The translations under genes were made by a program, and so were the position numbers. A DNA stretch of 64,000 bases, taken from Ustilago trichophora. Taxonomy: Eukaryota > Basidiomycota > Ustilaginomycetes > Ustilaginales > Ustilaginaceae. Below are positions 1 to 11,712 of this stretch, one piece after another. Where the stretch lies: positions 678,507 to 742,506 of the forward strand of contig OOIN01000010.1 of NCBI GenBank assembly GCA_900323505.1. Reading direction: 5' to 3'. Position 1 is the first letter of the stretch. The number at the start of each line of letters is the position of its first letter. The notes beneath the pieces are model-generated. The model saw nothing but the letters and a program-made list of their open reading frames with translations. It did no database searches and had not been told where the DNA came from.

Positions 1-474
1 GTTCTTGGGGTCCTGGAGGAACTTGAAACCGTCACCGATGATGACCTTGGACTTGGGGTGAGTAAGACCCTCGGCCATCTTGGGGAGGTACTGGGTGGAG
101 ACACGGGGGACAGCCTCGTCAATGTCGCAGAGGATTGCCTCCTTGACCGAGTCGTGCTTGACGACCTCACGGAGGACACCACCGTCACCACCACCGATGA
201 TGAGGACACGCTCGGGGTTGGGGTGCGAAGCGAGGGGAAGGTGGGCAATCATCTCCTGGTAAGCGAACTCGTCACGCTCGGAGCACTGGATGACACCGTC
301 GAGGACGAGGACATTGCCGAAAGTGGTAGACTCGAAGACGAGAACATCCTGGTAGAGGGACCTCTCGTGGTGGAGGATGCGCTGAACCTGGAGGCTCATG
401 GCCTGACCGGGCCACTGAGAGTTGGTCTCGCTGAACCATCCATCGCGGATGTTGGGGTGAGTGAGGACGACCAT
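1..474 (-). CDS. SPE3: Spermidine synthase, N-terminal part (runs off the left edge)
   Basis: The minus strand is open from an ATG at 474 to the window edge (158 codons, no stop). The product transfers an aminopropyl group from decarboxylated S-adenosylmethionine to putrescine. Visible family motifs are a [20 protein letters not shown] block near residues 55-75, the nucleotide-binding [15 protein letters not shown] loop near 88-102, and the acidic DIDEAV segment that follows. Only about half of a normal spermidine synthase (about 290 residues) is inside the window. In basidiomycetes this enzyme is known to be fused to saccharopine dehydrogenase (lysine synthesis). Such a C-terminal part would lie beyond the left edge and cannot be seen. 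The gene is divergent from TAF11, about 850 bases away. Family assignment is secure. Confidence 0.93.
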   Translation of the reverse strand, partial: MVVLTHPNIRDGWFSETNSQWPGQAMSLQVQRILHHERSLYQDVLVFESTTFGNVLVLDGVIQCSERDEFAYQEMIAHLPLASHPNPERVLIIGGGDGGVLREVVKHDSVKEAILCDIDEAVPRVSTQYLPKMAEGLTHPKSKVIIGDGFKFLQDPKN

Positions 475-737
475 TTTGTGTTCGGGAAAGGATCGATGAG
501 AAGGACGAGGTGGTAGTTCAAGACGAAGGTGTGGGCGATAAGACTCCAAAGCATACAGTACTCGCACACACTCAGAGAGACACACAGGTCGAATCAGAAA
601 TCTAGCTCAACCCACTCGGACTCTTTGCAATCGAGGCCTTTCCTGGTGTAACTGAAATGGAAGCACATCTTCGGCGTTGTAGCGGCACGAGCGCTTGCAA
701 ATTGGCACAAATTTTCTTCCAAAATGTCACAAAAACC

Positions 738-760
738 TTTTTTTTTTTTTTTTTTTTTTT
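738..760. repeat. Poly-T tract, 23 bases
   Basis: An uninterrupted run of 23 T lies about 270 bases upstream of the spermidine synthase ATG, followed by further T-rich sequence. Homopolymer tracts of this kind in fungal promoters are often nucleosome-poor. Its exact length may be affected by sequencing error. Confidence 0.9.
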
Positions 761-989
761 GTCCTTTTTTTCTTTTCTTCTTCTCTTCTTCTTGTGGACC
801 GTGAGCACCGTATCGGTTTCGGCTAGATTCCGGTAGCTGTTTCCCCCATCACACAATCAATCGCAACTCTTTTCCCCGCCAAAGCAACTTCCGGTACGCT
901 ATATCGAAAGCTGAAGCCTTGTTAGCTTAGAGTAGGCAGAGTACAAGTGTCCTGTTCAGGTCCATCTGCAAAGACGGACAGCAAAGTCT

Positions 990-1001
990 CAACACGTGTT
1001 G
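990..1001. promoter_or_regulatory. Perfect palindrome CAACACGTGTTG with CACGTG core
   Basis: A 12-base perfect palindrome centred on a CACGTG E-box lies in the divergent promoter. A second CACGTG is at 1141-1146. CACGTG is the usual site of bHLH factors (Cbf1/Pho4/Myc type). Function here is inferred only from the motif and position. Confidence 0.35.
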
Positions 1002-1325
1002 GCGAAAAAGGGCGCTCGGCGAGGCCCCGAGACGATATCGGAGAAATGCCGTCTTGGGAGAAGTTGTGGCTTGTTCGATGTAACATTTGCGTCGGAATTC
1101 AAAGATTGTGCACACCTCAAAATCTGACACCTCTTGCCGTCACGTGCGCCCTTTCACAAGTGGAGCTACATGCTTCTCGCAGCTTGTGACACTTGCATCC
1201 GATCCATCACTTGGTATCCATAGCATTGACAGGTTCCTCAGTGGCCATTCCTGCACAAAAATAAAGCTGAGCCTACAGAAAGCTCTACTTCGACACCTGG
1301 CAGAACAGGTAGCCAGCGTGCTGCC

Positions 1326-2840
1326 ATGTCGTCAACCCAAGCACCGGGCAATGGCAACGTGTCGCAGCACTCCGACATGCCACCCATCACGAGCGAAGGT
1401 GTTATCCCATCATCTTTCTTCGACATGCCCATGGACTTTGGGCCCGCAAATGGCAATGTGGACTTTAACTCGATGTCTGGCTTCCCATCAGGCGACCTTC
1501 CAATGTCGGACGCCACCAACTTTGATGCGCTGACCGCACAGATTGCAGCATCCATGCCGTCGATGCCCGCCGCAGCTTCCTACCCCATGGCTCAGCCTTC
1601 GAGCATGCCAGATATGCCCCAAACATATCCAATATCAGCTGGCATCAAGATCGAGATGGATGACCCTGCTTCCGTAGCTGTCTCTCCTCCGACGCCTGCT
1701 GAAGGATCGACGCCGAAGCCAGCCGCTACCAAGGCAAAGAAGCCCCCCAAACCAAAAACAGAAGGTGCAGAAGCCAAACCCAAAAAACCAAAACAGAAGA
1801 AGCCTGCTGTATCGGCTGCCACAGATGCTGCTGCATCTGCCGAGTCATCAAAAGATGGAGCTGCTCCAACAGCACCTAAGCCAAAGAAAGCACCCAAGAA
1901 GAAAGCAGCAGATAAGGATAAGGCCAAGGATGCGGCACCCTCGGCCACAGCCTCGCCGGCGCCTTTTGCAACACCCGCTTCTCCATCCAAAGAGACCAAA
2001 GGCAAATCAAAGAAAGTGACTGGGTCGAAAGCGGGTGGGAAAGGTGCTAGCAAGGCCAGATCTTCCACAGCCAGATCTGCTTCCAGAATGTCCTCCATTG
2101 GGAGAGACGCCGCAACTCCAGCAACGTCGCGCGTAGGCAGTCAAAGGCCGCAGGATGACGCCAACGATGACGAGGAACCAGCGCCTATATCGCAAGCACC
2201 ACAGGAAGACGAGGAGGCCGAAGATGAGGAAGCTGAAGCAGATGATGGCGTAGAGGAGCTTGGCAAGGATCACTTTTCCACTCAGGAGGCTATCTATGCC
2301 GCGCAGCAGCGCAACATGGGGTTCGTACCATTCGTGCGCACTATACATCGAACCGGCCTCGAAACGATTACTGACTTTTTCAAACAACTGTGATTTTGCC
2401 TTTTCCGTACAGCCTGCTGTCAATGGTGATGGACGAAGACCAACTAGACCGACACATGGCCTCCCGTCGTGGTGCTCTGAACAAAACCAGCGTCCGAAAG
2501 CTCGTCAACCATGTCCTCTCGCAATCCGTCTCGCAGCACGTCGCCATGGTCGTCTCAGGTGTCGCCAAGATCTTTGTCGGTGAGATTGTCGAGAAAGGTA
2601 AGCTTCGATTCCACCCGCCTTTCTGCCCATTTGCAGATCGCTGACACATTCCCCCTCTCCGCTTTATTCCTTTCAGCCCGCGAAATCCAAACGCAACGAG
2701 GAGAACAAGGGCCCCTTAGACCAAATCACCTACGCGAAGCTCACAGACAGTACTATCTCAAACGCGAGCGTCCAGGTTTCTACCCGCCGGGCACCAGCAC
2801 TGGCTTCCCCGGCGTCGGAAAACGCAGGCGCATGTTCTAA
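1326..2840 (+). CDS. TAF11: Transcription initiation factor TFIID subunit 11 (TAFII28-like)
   Basis: TFIID subunit of the RNA polymerase II initiation machinery. TAF11 pairs with TAF13 through a histone fold. Proposed exons are 1326-2320, 2413-2597 and 2677-2840, giving 447 residues in one frame. The intron donors are GTTCGT at 2321 and GTAAGC at 2598. The C-terminal part (about residues 332-447) carries the TAFII28 domain: MDEDQLDRHMASRRGAL, then SVSQHVAMVVSGVAKIFVGE, then a basic tail ending GKRRRMF. This matches the family's EEQLNRYEMYRRSAF, VSQNVVIAMSGISKVFVGE and LQPKHMREAVRR blocks. The first 330 residues are low-complexity: Met/Pro-rich, then Lys/Ala/Pro-rich, then an acidic stretch near 280-310. 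The first donor is non-canonical at its third position. It was chosen because it is the GT nearby that restores the frame into the domain. Confidence 0.88.
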
Positions 2841-3031
2841 CCACCTTATCGCATCAGATGCACAGCGCGATCTACAGAGTGCTCGGCATTGCAGCAATTC
2901 GTTCTCATTTGTACTATTTCTATCAATCGTCGTGCATCCAGCAAGCTGTACTATTAATCAATTCGTATCAACAAAAAGTTCCGAGACGTTGCTCGCTAAA
3001 GAAGAAAGGAGAGAATAGGGCACATGCCCAC

Positions 3032-4956
3032 TCAGAGCTTGGAGGTAATCTTGCGCTTTTCTTTGAACGTTTCGGCGGGGAGCTTTTTGGCCATCTCCCT
3101 CATCTCGCGGCGGAGGATCTTGCCCGAGGCGGTCTTGGGGATTGTGTCGATGCTGGGTGGTGGAAATTTCGATAACAGAATCATGGAAAAAGTTAGCATT
3201 CACACCTAATTACTCATTCGAGCCTGAAAGAAGGGGAGGAGGGAGGCACCTACAAAGTAACACCGCACAGATGCTTATAGCGCACCTTGTTATCAGCGAC
3301 GAACTTGAGAATCGACTGTTTGATCTCCTCTTCTTCCTTTTTGCCCGCCGTGCTTGTCCGTTTCCTTGCATCTTGCGAAAGCGAAATGAAAGCAAACGGT
3401 AATTCACCCGCCGCTTCATCCTGAATACCAATCACGCCGCAATCTGACACATCTGGGTGATCCAACAGGAATCCCTCCAATTCTGCGGGTGCCACTTGGA
3501 ATCCTTTGACCTTGATCAACTCTTTAAGCCTGTCGATGAAGAATACATCTCCGTCTTTGCTAATCTTGACCTCATCACCGCTGCGTAACCATCCACCGGG
3601 AAGGTAAGTTTCCTTGGTAGCTTGTTCGTTGTTGGTGTATCCGAGGGTGATCTGGGGACCGCGTAACCAGAGTTCTCCCAACTCGTCATAACCGACTTCC
3701 TTTCCTTCGGAGTTGACAACTTTCGCCTCGGTGTTGGAGATGAGGCGACCGGCAGAGCCCATAACAGCAGCCTCACCGACGGGGAACATGGTGGTGACGG
3801 AACAGGTCTCGGTCATACCGGATCCTTGACCCCAGTCGAGTTGGGGAAAGACTTTGGTGAATTGTCGACTGAGATCGTCGGAAAGCGGGGCAGCACCCAC
3901 CATGGCAAAACGCGCCACTTTTCGTAATTCTTCCAGGTACGGTGGAACGCTAGGGTCTTTGCAGAACAAAACGATTTGTGGTGGAACCAGCCACCAAACA
4001 CTGATTCGATACTTGATGATGGTCTTGATCATCGCTTCGATACCTCTGAACTTACTCATCACCAAGTTGGCGATTCCGGCATAGAACGTAAAGTGCAAAC
4101 AGGTTGACAACCCGAAGATGTGACATTGGGGCAAGACGCCCAAAGAAACGTCTTTGCCAGGACAGAATCGACCGGGGGCACCGATGGTGTTTCCGACCTT
4201 GTTGTGGGCCATAGTCTGAAGCGCATTTGATGTCACGGCATAATGCTGGATCGCAACACCTTTTGGCAAGCCCGTCGTTCCCGAGGAGAAGGATAGGAAA
4301 GCGATCTTGCTCTTTCCTTGACCTGGCTTGAGCTTGTATCGCGTGGAAGAGAGGATAGCGTCACCTTGAGATTTGACGAGCTCGCGACCTTCCTCGATGA
4401 GGCCAGCGAGGGTCCATGCTCCTTGAGACTTACGTTGGATTCTACCGTAGTTGGACTCGGAAAACTTGAGAACAGTGACCGGTTCCTGAATGATGACTAC
4501 ACGGTCTCGGGGGATGTTGGCCAACTTTGCCGCCTCAAAACCGTTCTTGAGGGACACTGCGTCCTCGCTGACGAACAAGAGCTTGGAATGAGACGCCTCG
4601 AGCTGAAACGCTAGCTCCTTTGCCAAGAATGCCGGGTTGGCGGGTGAAATCGTAGCACCCAGACGATGCGCAGCCCACACAGCCATTGGGAAGTAGATGC
4701 TGTTGGTAGCGTATATACCCGCTCGAGTGTCGGGTTTGATACCGCACTTCTCTGCGAGGGCGACAGAGAGAAGATCCGTGTTCTCCTTGGCTTCTTCAAA
4801 AGTCCACTTCTGGGCCGTCACTTCGTCGATAAATAGCGGAAGGCCTGTGTTGCGCAGATCGGGCCGGCTAGGTGGGAAGTACTCATACATGCATCCGTAA
4901 ACGTCGAGGTCATCGGGAAGATCCTTAACGGGGTCTGAGGTCGAGGTGAAAATCAT
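3032..4956 (-). CDS. AMP-forming acyl-CoA / 4-coumarate-CoA-ligase-like enzyme with peroxisomal SKL end
   Basis: ANL-superfamily enzyme that activates a carboxylic acid with ATP and joins it to CoA. Exon 1 is 4956-3254 and exon 2 is 3152-3032, joined across an intron with donor GTAGGT and acceptor CCCAG, giving 607 residues. Visible motifs are the P-loop-like SFSSGTTGLPKGV (near residue 220), GWLRSGDEVKISKDGDVFFI and DRLKELIKVKGFQVAPAELE (about 450-490). After the splice comes GVTFIDTIPKTASGKILRR, containing the catalytic A10 lysine. The last three residues are SKL, a type 1 peroxisomal targeting signal. This suggests a peroxisomal role such as activation of fatty or aromatic acids for beta-oxidation. 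Intron retention would give a stop two codons into the intron and remove both the A10 lysine and SKL. The substrate cannot be told from sequence. The gene is convergent with TAF11. Confidence 0.9.
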
Positions 4957-7574
4957 CTTGCCTTTGTGCGACTCTTGCGTTCGAGTTCTTTGCGTTAGCA
5001 GTGGGAGTGAATTGCGTGCGTGGACTTTAATGGTGAAGGAGAGTTGGACTCGGTCAGAAAGGAATGGGAGATGGGCAGCGATTGAAAGGGAGGTGAGAGC
5101 AGAAGACGTAGTTAGTCGCTGTTGGCTCTAGCGCGCGACCATGCTCAACAACAACAACAGTAACAAAAGGTGAACGAAGAGCTCCCCGAATCTATTGCCG
5201 GCCTCAGAGGGAAATCCGCACTCTGTGCCTGCCAACCCCGCCTTTTCCTTTCGACTTTCATTTTGGTACTCCACACACGAAATATGTTTAACCGAGCAGG
5301 AGGCAAAATAGGAAGAGTTGCACAACATTTCGTGGGCATGGCTGAAGAATTCCCCGCAAAATCTGATTTTCTCTACCAGATTAACGCGTGATGATTCTTG
5401 TGGAGTGGTCTTTGCTCACCCTGACCATGGCCATGGCAATTCTTGGCAGCAGCTCTACCAGATAGGAGGTGGCAAAGGTTGGCCGGTATTGCTGGCGCAT
5501 CACGAGCTTGTCATCCCTGGAGCCCTTTCGGAGCAGCAGAAAGACCACTTGAGGATCACTTCATTCGTTTTTGATATCTCCCGATGAGGACGTTCTGATT
5601 TTATGCGGAACGAGCCCTCGCTCGCTGTTAAGGCGGCTTGCGAAAGGGTTGGAGGACGGAACAAGGCGGTACCTCGCGCATCTGCTGCAAACTGAGGCTT
5701 GAGCTTGGCGGACAGCAAGACTAGGAATTTGTGATTTGTGATATTCTGGTTTAACCGAATCTGATAGTCACAGATCAGAACAGGATGAGATCTAGGTGAG
5801 GCGATACGAGGCATTGCTTGGCCATCATGTATAATAGCAAATGGGAAAAGTCACAAGCAAGGGTGGTACAGAACTCAGGCTAAGTGAGATTGCATTACCA
5901 CAAATCATAGTCGACGGATACTGCAGCAGAGTCGGCTAATTTGACACCCAATCCGAGTTAAAATTTATGATGGTCAACATATCAGGCATGATTTGTGAGC
6001 AAAGCAAGCTGTGCTCAGGCTTACCCTTACTTATTAACACCTTACACCAATCCATCTTTGCTTAGAGGCCCTCGAAACACAAACCGACAACTCAGCCCGA
6101 AGAACAGTATGGGCCGTGAGCGACCTCATATCAAAGGCGAAGACCGACCTCGGCGACCGACAACAGTATAGCCTGTCTGTCCCACCCAACGAGCATCTCA
6201 AAGATTAAGGTGTCGTACCGTCATGGTCGAGGAGCGTTTCGGTGAAAGGGATGCGTATTTCCGCATTACCGCACGAGCCATACAAGCAATTTTTTTTCTT
6301 TACCCCACACTGATGCTGTGGCTGCAAGCACGCGGGCCTGTCTGATTGTGCAACAACACCGAGAAAAAAAAAAACGGGGTAAAGAAGCACCTACGCGCGC
6401 TATGCCATGGCGGAAAATGGAGGAATGATATCATTATCCGGCACATCCCACCCAACTTACACACACTCTTTATGAGATATGTTTCTTTGACCTGCTGCAC
6501 CTGCGCACGCCACCTGAGCATTTTTTAACGAAACGTTTATCGTCGGAAGATGAAGGAAGAAGCGTGAGAGCAAACCCGTGGTGACCGTAAAACAAGATTG
6601 GGGAGTGCTGAGACTGGTCGATGCTCCGTCGGTCAATATGTGCTCAAGCTTTGGAAGTAAGTCACATGCTAACTCACCTTGTAAAAGCTCTTTTACGACG
6701 GGTCGGAGTATCCATTAGGATGAAAAGGGATGCGCGGGTATGCTGCATAACTTGGATGAGCGGCTGCGTGAGTGAAGGTTCAAGTCAGGACAGCACGGTC
6801 CAAAGGAGAAGGAAGGGTCGGTGAATCGAGCGGCGTCTCGTTTTGGCACACTTCCGACAATTTGGACCCTAGTCCGCCTTAACCCAACGATGCTTCCTTG
6901 TTCGACAGGGTGCACAGAACGTGCTTCCTCTACAACAAGAACCTCAAAGGGCAGAGCGGGCCAATACCAAAGATTGGCACCCTCTTTCCCCACATTTTTT
7001 CGTGGTTTTCCAGGGAGCTTGTGCGCTTGTCCGCTGCACGTCTAGCATGTATCTCTTCTCAGGTGCATAGTGGATCAGATGACCTGCATACGACAGGCAG
7101 ACGGTGTGGGGAATGTCACGCGCGCTTAGCCATTCTTGCCTTTTCGCCGGCCAGTGTGTGCCATTTCCCTTGTCGACGGTCGCTTCCCCAACAGACCGAG
7201 ACCCAAGTCTAGATGAGACTCTCGCTTGTGGGACATCTTCTACGTACTTGAGCTATCAAGTTCCCGTCATGGAATGGCACTAGAACAGAGTGAAATTTAC
7301 CCCAAGCTACAGGACCGTGCGTCGCCGGCCTTCTGCTTCGGCGAACCAAGATCGCTTCAGCCTCCTTTGGCTATGACAGATAGCTTATCACCGCCAAGCC
7401 GTATCTGAGTGGTCAACGTATATAGGGCCATTGCCACTGATCGCACCCCTGCTGCCGTCCGCCTCTACCAGTGTTCTTTGGACTTCTGGCTTCCTACAAC
7501 GAAGCTTCACCACTTTTCACCTCAACCAATCAACAACCTATCAATACATCACTCTCAACGAGCCAGACAGCATC
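4957..7574. other. Divergent intergenic region, ligase / flavin monooxygenase (2.6 kb)
   Basis: The only ORFs here are short and overlapping, with atypical composition, and none shows a domain, a signal peptide or conserved splice structure. Short A- and T-runs occur near 6290 and 6362. A TATATA element lies near the right end. I see no tRNA gene or repeat family. Confidence 0.55.
7419..7424 (+). promoter_or_regulatory. TATA-like element of the flavin monooxygenase
   Basis: TATATA lies about 150 bases upstream of the ATG at 7575, a plausible core-promoter distance with a moderate 5' leader. No transcript data are available. Confidence 0.4.
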
Positions 7575-9600
7575 ATGACCGAGCACTACGACGCCGTGGT
7601 AGTCGGCGGTGGTTTCGCAGGAATCTACCAGTGAGTTTTCAATGGTTTGCGAAATGGGGTGGAGGTCTAGCCATTCCAAAGCTTCAACGGTTGACATGTT
7701 CCCCACCCACGGACCGACATCCCCTTCCTCGCGGGACTCAGTGTGCAGGATGACTGACTCTCGGTCTGGATTCTTCTCCGTCGTGCAGCCTGTACATGCT
7801 GAGGAAGCTCGGCTTCAAGGTTCATCTCTTTGATGCCGCTGCTGACTTTGGTGGTATCTGGAGGCTCAATTGCGTAAGTTTCCAAAATATCACCATCTAG
7901 CCTCTCTTTGCTCGGCACCTCTAGCGGTCCTTGTGCACCAGATTTCTTGAAGTACATTCCTGACCGTGATATTTTGCTCGCCATCCTACTTTGCACTCTT
8001 CCCTTGCTTTTTGCAGTACCCCGGCGCACGAGTCGACAGCGAGGTTCCACTCTACGGCCTCTCGTTCCCAGAGGTATGGAAGTCGTGGAACTTCTCGTGC
8101 AAATATCCCGACTACAAGGAGCTTCGACAATACTTCAACCACCTCGACGAGAAGCTTCAGCTCCGCAAGGACTGCAGCTTCAACCACCGAGTTCACAGCT
8201 CGCACTGGAATGACTCGGCACAGCAGTGGACCGTCACAGCCGGCCCTAGCAAGGACAAGACCACCACTGTCACTGCCCAGCACGTCATCTTCTGCCTCGG
8301 CTTCGCTGCCAAGGTCAACATACCCAAGATCCCTGGGATGGAGAAGTTCAAGGGCCAGATCATCCACACCGGTGAATGGGACGAATCGATCGATTGCACT
8401 GGTAAGAAGGCTGCCGTCATCGGTACCGGAGCTTCCGGTATCCAGGTCAGCCAGGAGATCGGTCCAGTCGTCGACCGATTGACTGTCTTTGTGCGCACTC
8501 CTAATCTTGCTCTTCCCATGAAGCAGCAGAAGCTCGAGGCCAGCGCACAGGAGGCCTTCAAGGATATCTACCCCGAGATCTTTGAGAAGCGCAAGAAGAC
8601 CTTCGGCGGCTTCCATTACGACTTTGACCCTCGTGACACCCTCTCGGTCTCTGCTGAGGAGCGAGAGCAGCTTTTCGAGGAACTTTGGAACCGCGGTGGA
8701 TTCCACTTCTGGCTCGAGACCTTCCATGACCTGTACGCTAACAAGGAGGCCAACAGGACTGCGTACGACTTTTGGCAGAAGAAGGTTGCCGAGCGCATTC
8801 AAGACCCCAAGAAGCGCGAGATCTTGTGCCCCAAAGAGTGGCCCCACACGTTTGGCACTGTCAGGCCCTCCCTTGAGCAGAACTACTATGAGGTGATGAA
8901 CCAGGACAATGTCGAGATCGTCTCGATCAAGCGTGGTGGCGACGAGGGTATCAAGGAGTTGACTGAGAAGGGAGTGTTGCTGAACAGTGGTCGGGAGATC
9001 GAGTTGGATCAGATTATTCTGGCTACTGGATTCGACACTCACACCGGTGGCTTCAAGCAGATCGACATCCGAGGCAAGAACGGACTTCCTCTCACCGACA
9101 AGTGGGCACAGGGGTGCAACTCTCTCAATGGTCTCAACACCGCTGTAAGATCTCTTTGACTCCCCAATCATCATTTTTCTAGTGACTTGATCGCTGACTT
9201 TTAACTCTTCAACTCCCATTGTCGTCGTCGTTGCTGATTACAGAAATTCCCCAACCTCTTCTTCCTCTACGGCCCCCACGGCCCAACCGCTTACTCCAAC
9301 GGTCCATCCACCGTCGAAGTACAAGCCGAATGGGTGTGCGAGTTCATCAAGCACATGCGCGACAATAAGATTCAGTCGTTCGACGTTCAGGACGACGCAG
9401 AGGCCAAGTTCGGCGAACACATCAACGAGCTTTCGGCCAAGACTCTGTTCCACGAGTCGCATGGCTGGTACATGGGCCGTAACATCCCAGGCAAGCCAGT
9501 CCAGGCTTTGAACTTTACCGGTGGTATCCCCATGTACGTCAGGGAGCTGGCAGAGTGTCGGGCCGCCGGCTATGCTGGTTACGACTTGGTCAAGGCCTAA
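7575..9600 (+). CDS. Baeyer-Villiger-type flavin monooxygenase
   Basis: NADPH- and FAD-dependent monooxygenase, probably inserting oxygen next to a ketone. Four exons (7575-7630, 7789-7873, 8017-9144, 9244-9600) join in frame to 541 residues; the introns begin GTGAGT, GTAAGT and GTAAGA. The N-terminal Rossmann motif VVVGGGFAG (residues 8-16) binds FAD. A second nucleotide motif, VIGTGASGIQ, is near 181. Between them FKGQIIHTGEWD (about 158-169) fits the Baeyer-Villiger fingerprint FxGxxxHTxxW[PD]. YPGARVDSE and ILATGFD are also typical of the family. Length matches the 530-550 residues of the cyclohexanone-monooxygenase type. Substrate is unknown. No biosynthetic cluster surrounds it, so a degradative or detoxifying role is as likely as a synthetic one. 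It is convergent with the first Kre6/Skn1 gene. Confidence 0.92.
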
Positions 9601-9856
9601 ATGTGAAACTGGTTCCGCATCGCGTTTACTCGTCGTCGAAATGAAAGAGATTCATACCATCACTGTCACAAGTCACAACGTGGCCAAGTGTTTATCTAGG
9701 AGTCAATTATGCTTGCTGTCTTTGATGTTTTGGTCATGATGAGAATACACGATCAAACTTGGCGCACAAAAGTTGTAATTGAAAATGCATTGCACGAAAG
9801 ACCGGGAACCTATTGTACTTAGTATACTTTAAAGAGTGTGGTTTGGTTTGGTTTGG

Positions 9857-11712
9857 TTAGCATCCCTGAAGACGGTTCCTGGGAATCTTATTTTTTGGGT
9901 ACTCTGTTTTGTTCCTATCATAGTAAATGTCCTTGTTGTTCTCGATGTAATCGTAAGTTGGTCTGTTGCTTGGATCGCAGCCGACACGATCGGGCTGACC
10001 ATCTCGCTGGTAGACGCGAACGTAGTCGATGTACATGTGAGCTGGGAATGTCAATCTGGTGAAATCGGGCACCTGGAAGGATTCCGAGATGGCAACGTTG
10101 AGAATCATGAACATTGGCTCTGTGGGGACCAAGCGTTGACTAACGTCGAGCTCCGGTACTGGTCCAATAGCTTTGCCGTACAAGGTCCAGGTGGGGCGAC
10201 CGTCCATGTACCATGTCACGTAGGCGTCACCGTTTTCGTTCCAATCAGGAGCGTACTCTACACCAAAAGTGACGTATCTTCCGCCGACTGTGTTTTCATA
10301 AGCAACGTCAGGGACTTGGGAAAGCGCAGAGACGGCTTCCTGGATGGCACCTCCCTTGTAGTCGTTAAGCACGGTGTTGGCATCCCAGATGCGAATGTCG
10401 CCACGGGCTGAACTGTTGCCGTAGTAGTAGTCTACGTCGAACGGAGCCATTTGGAGCGATTGCGAGGTCTCACCGTGACCACCGGCGACATTGATCTTGG
10501 CTTCGAGAATATCCAATTCGGGTGCGGATCGGGCGACACCTCGGTTCGGGCCTGGATGCTCAGTGCCGGGACAGTTGCACGAGGTGAATCGCATACCGGG
10601 CAATCAGGAGAGCTCGTAGTTGTATCCGGAAGAGAAGAGACCGCGGGCATCGAGAGCTTTGGGTGGACCGGTGCCGTTGATGTACGTCTGGTTAGGGAGG
10701 GCACCTGTGTCACAGCCTTGGTAAGAGTAGGGCCACATGCCTTCGTTGGTCGCACCATAACCAGGACGACCGAGGTTGCCTTGTGTCCAGAGACCGGGCC
10801 ACTGTAGCGAGCGAAAGCCAGACAGAAAGAGAAAGCAGGGTGAAAAGCATAAGGTCAGTCTCAAGATCATAAGGGCTTTTCTGATACTAGGTGAGCGGGA
10901 ATAGCGGCACGTACCAATCCAGGAATGTCATGAGAGCCAGGCAGACGGGCTGAAATCTCGTAGTAGGCACCTTGGAAGCAAACCTTGTTCCAACTCTGGA
11001 CCATGCCGGAGCGGAAGTTTTTGTTGTTGGTCTCTCTCTCTTCCACAGAGATGACCAGTGCACCTCCCGTAGTGTTGACAGCTTCGGGGGAGTACCACTC
11101 GTAATCACCCGTTCCCCAGTACCATAGGTCGACAGCCTCCCAGTAGGGATCATCGCCGGGCCAGAAGGACCTGCCTTCCTCCTCGAACTCGTCGGAGAAG
11201 ACGAGGTGCCAGGCGGAGCCGTCAACGGGCGAAGTTCGGCGCATGGCTGCTTGCGGGGTATCTGGGTCGATCAAGCCGCGCTGGTTCAACGTGGTCAGTC
11301 GTTGTGGGGATTTAGGGTTGATGTCGATGGTGTCGAATACTTTGCTGAGGACCACAACGAGCGGGTAGCCGAGGAAGAGGGCGAGCAGGCCCATAGCAAG
11401 CAGGATGAGGGTAAAGACGTTCAAAAGACCACGAACGCTGATGCACGAACCAGAGTGCTTATCAAGACCCTTGTCAGAGTAGAGGTAGTCATCCTCGTCG
11501 TCATCGTCCGTGAGCAGGGGTGCTGCTGGGGTGGTTCGGCCATTGGTATATCCTCCTCTGCCAGCTTGAGAGTAGCCTTGCTGTTGAGGCATGGTGTAGT
11601 ATTTTTGCGAGGAAGAACTGCTGCTAGAGTCGGTCTGGACAGAAGGGAGTGACGAGGTCATACTAGGCGGGTTGTCGGCCCGGTGGTAGGCTGCGCCTGA
11701 CCTGGCAGGCAT
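9857..11712 (-). CDS. Kre6/Skn1-type GH16 beta-1,6-glucan synthesis gene, interrupted by in-frame TGA
   Basis: Type II membrane protein family needed for cell-wall beta-1,6-glucan. Exons 11712-10915 and 10801-9857 join across a 113-base intron (donor GTACGT, acceptor CTACAG). The full frame is 580 codons, but codon 332 (10606-10604) is TGA. The flanking frame is uninterrupted, and conservation continues after the stop (PGMRFTSCNCPG, APELDILEA, IDYVRVYQRDG, final RNRLQGC). The intact paralogue at 14646-16376 has Tyr at this position and the one at 23214-25019 appears to have Trp, so TGG to TGA is a one-base route. A protein ending at 331 would keep the cytosolic tail, the membrane segment (LLNVFTLILLAMGLLALFLG) and half the lectin-like domain, but lose the GH16 E-x-D-x-x-E residues. 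It may be a recent pseudogene, a read-through gene or a base error. Confidence 0.8.

Larger units (their letters stand above)
475..1325. other. Divergent intergenic region, spermidine synthase / TAF11
   Basis: This shared promoter region of about 850 bases has no convincing gene. It contains a 23-base T run, a CAACACGTGTTG palindrome and a CACGTG E-box at 1141-1146. A TACAGTA motif lies at 554-560. Confidence 0.6.

Noticed and set aside
58..516. 152-codon plus-strand frame at the left edge
   Set aside because: It is the complement of the spermidine synthase gene, whose motifs on the minus strand are unmistakable.
7921..9219. 432-codon antisense frame over the flavin monooxygenase
   Set aside because: It overlaps conserved exons and crosses two splice sites of the sense gene. 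No recognisable protein features, so a by-product of codon bias.
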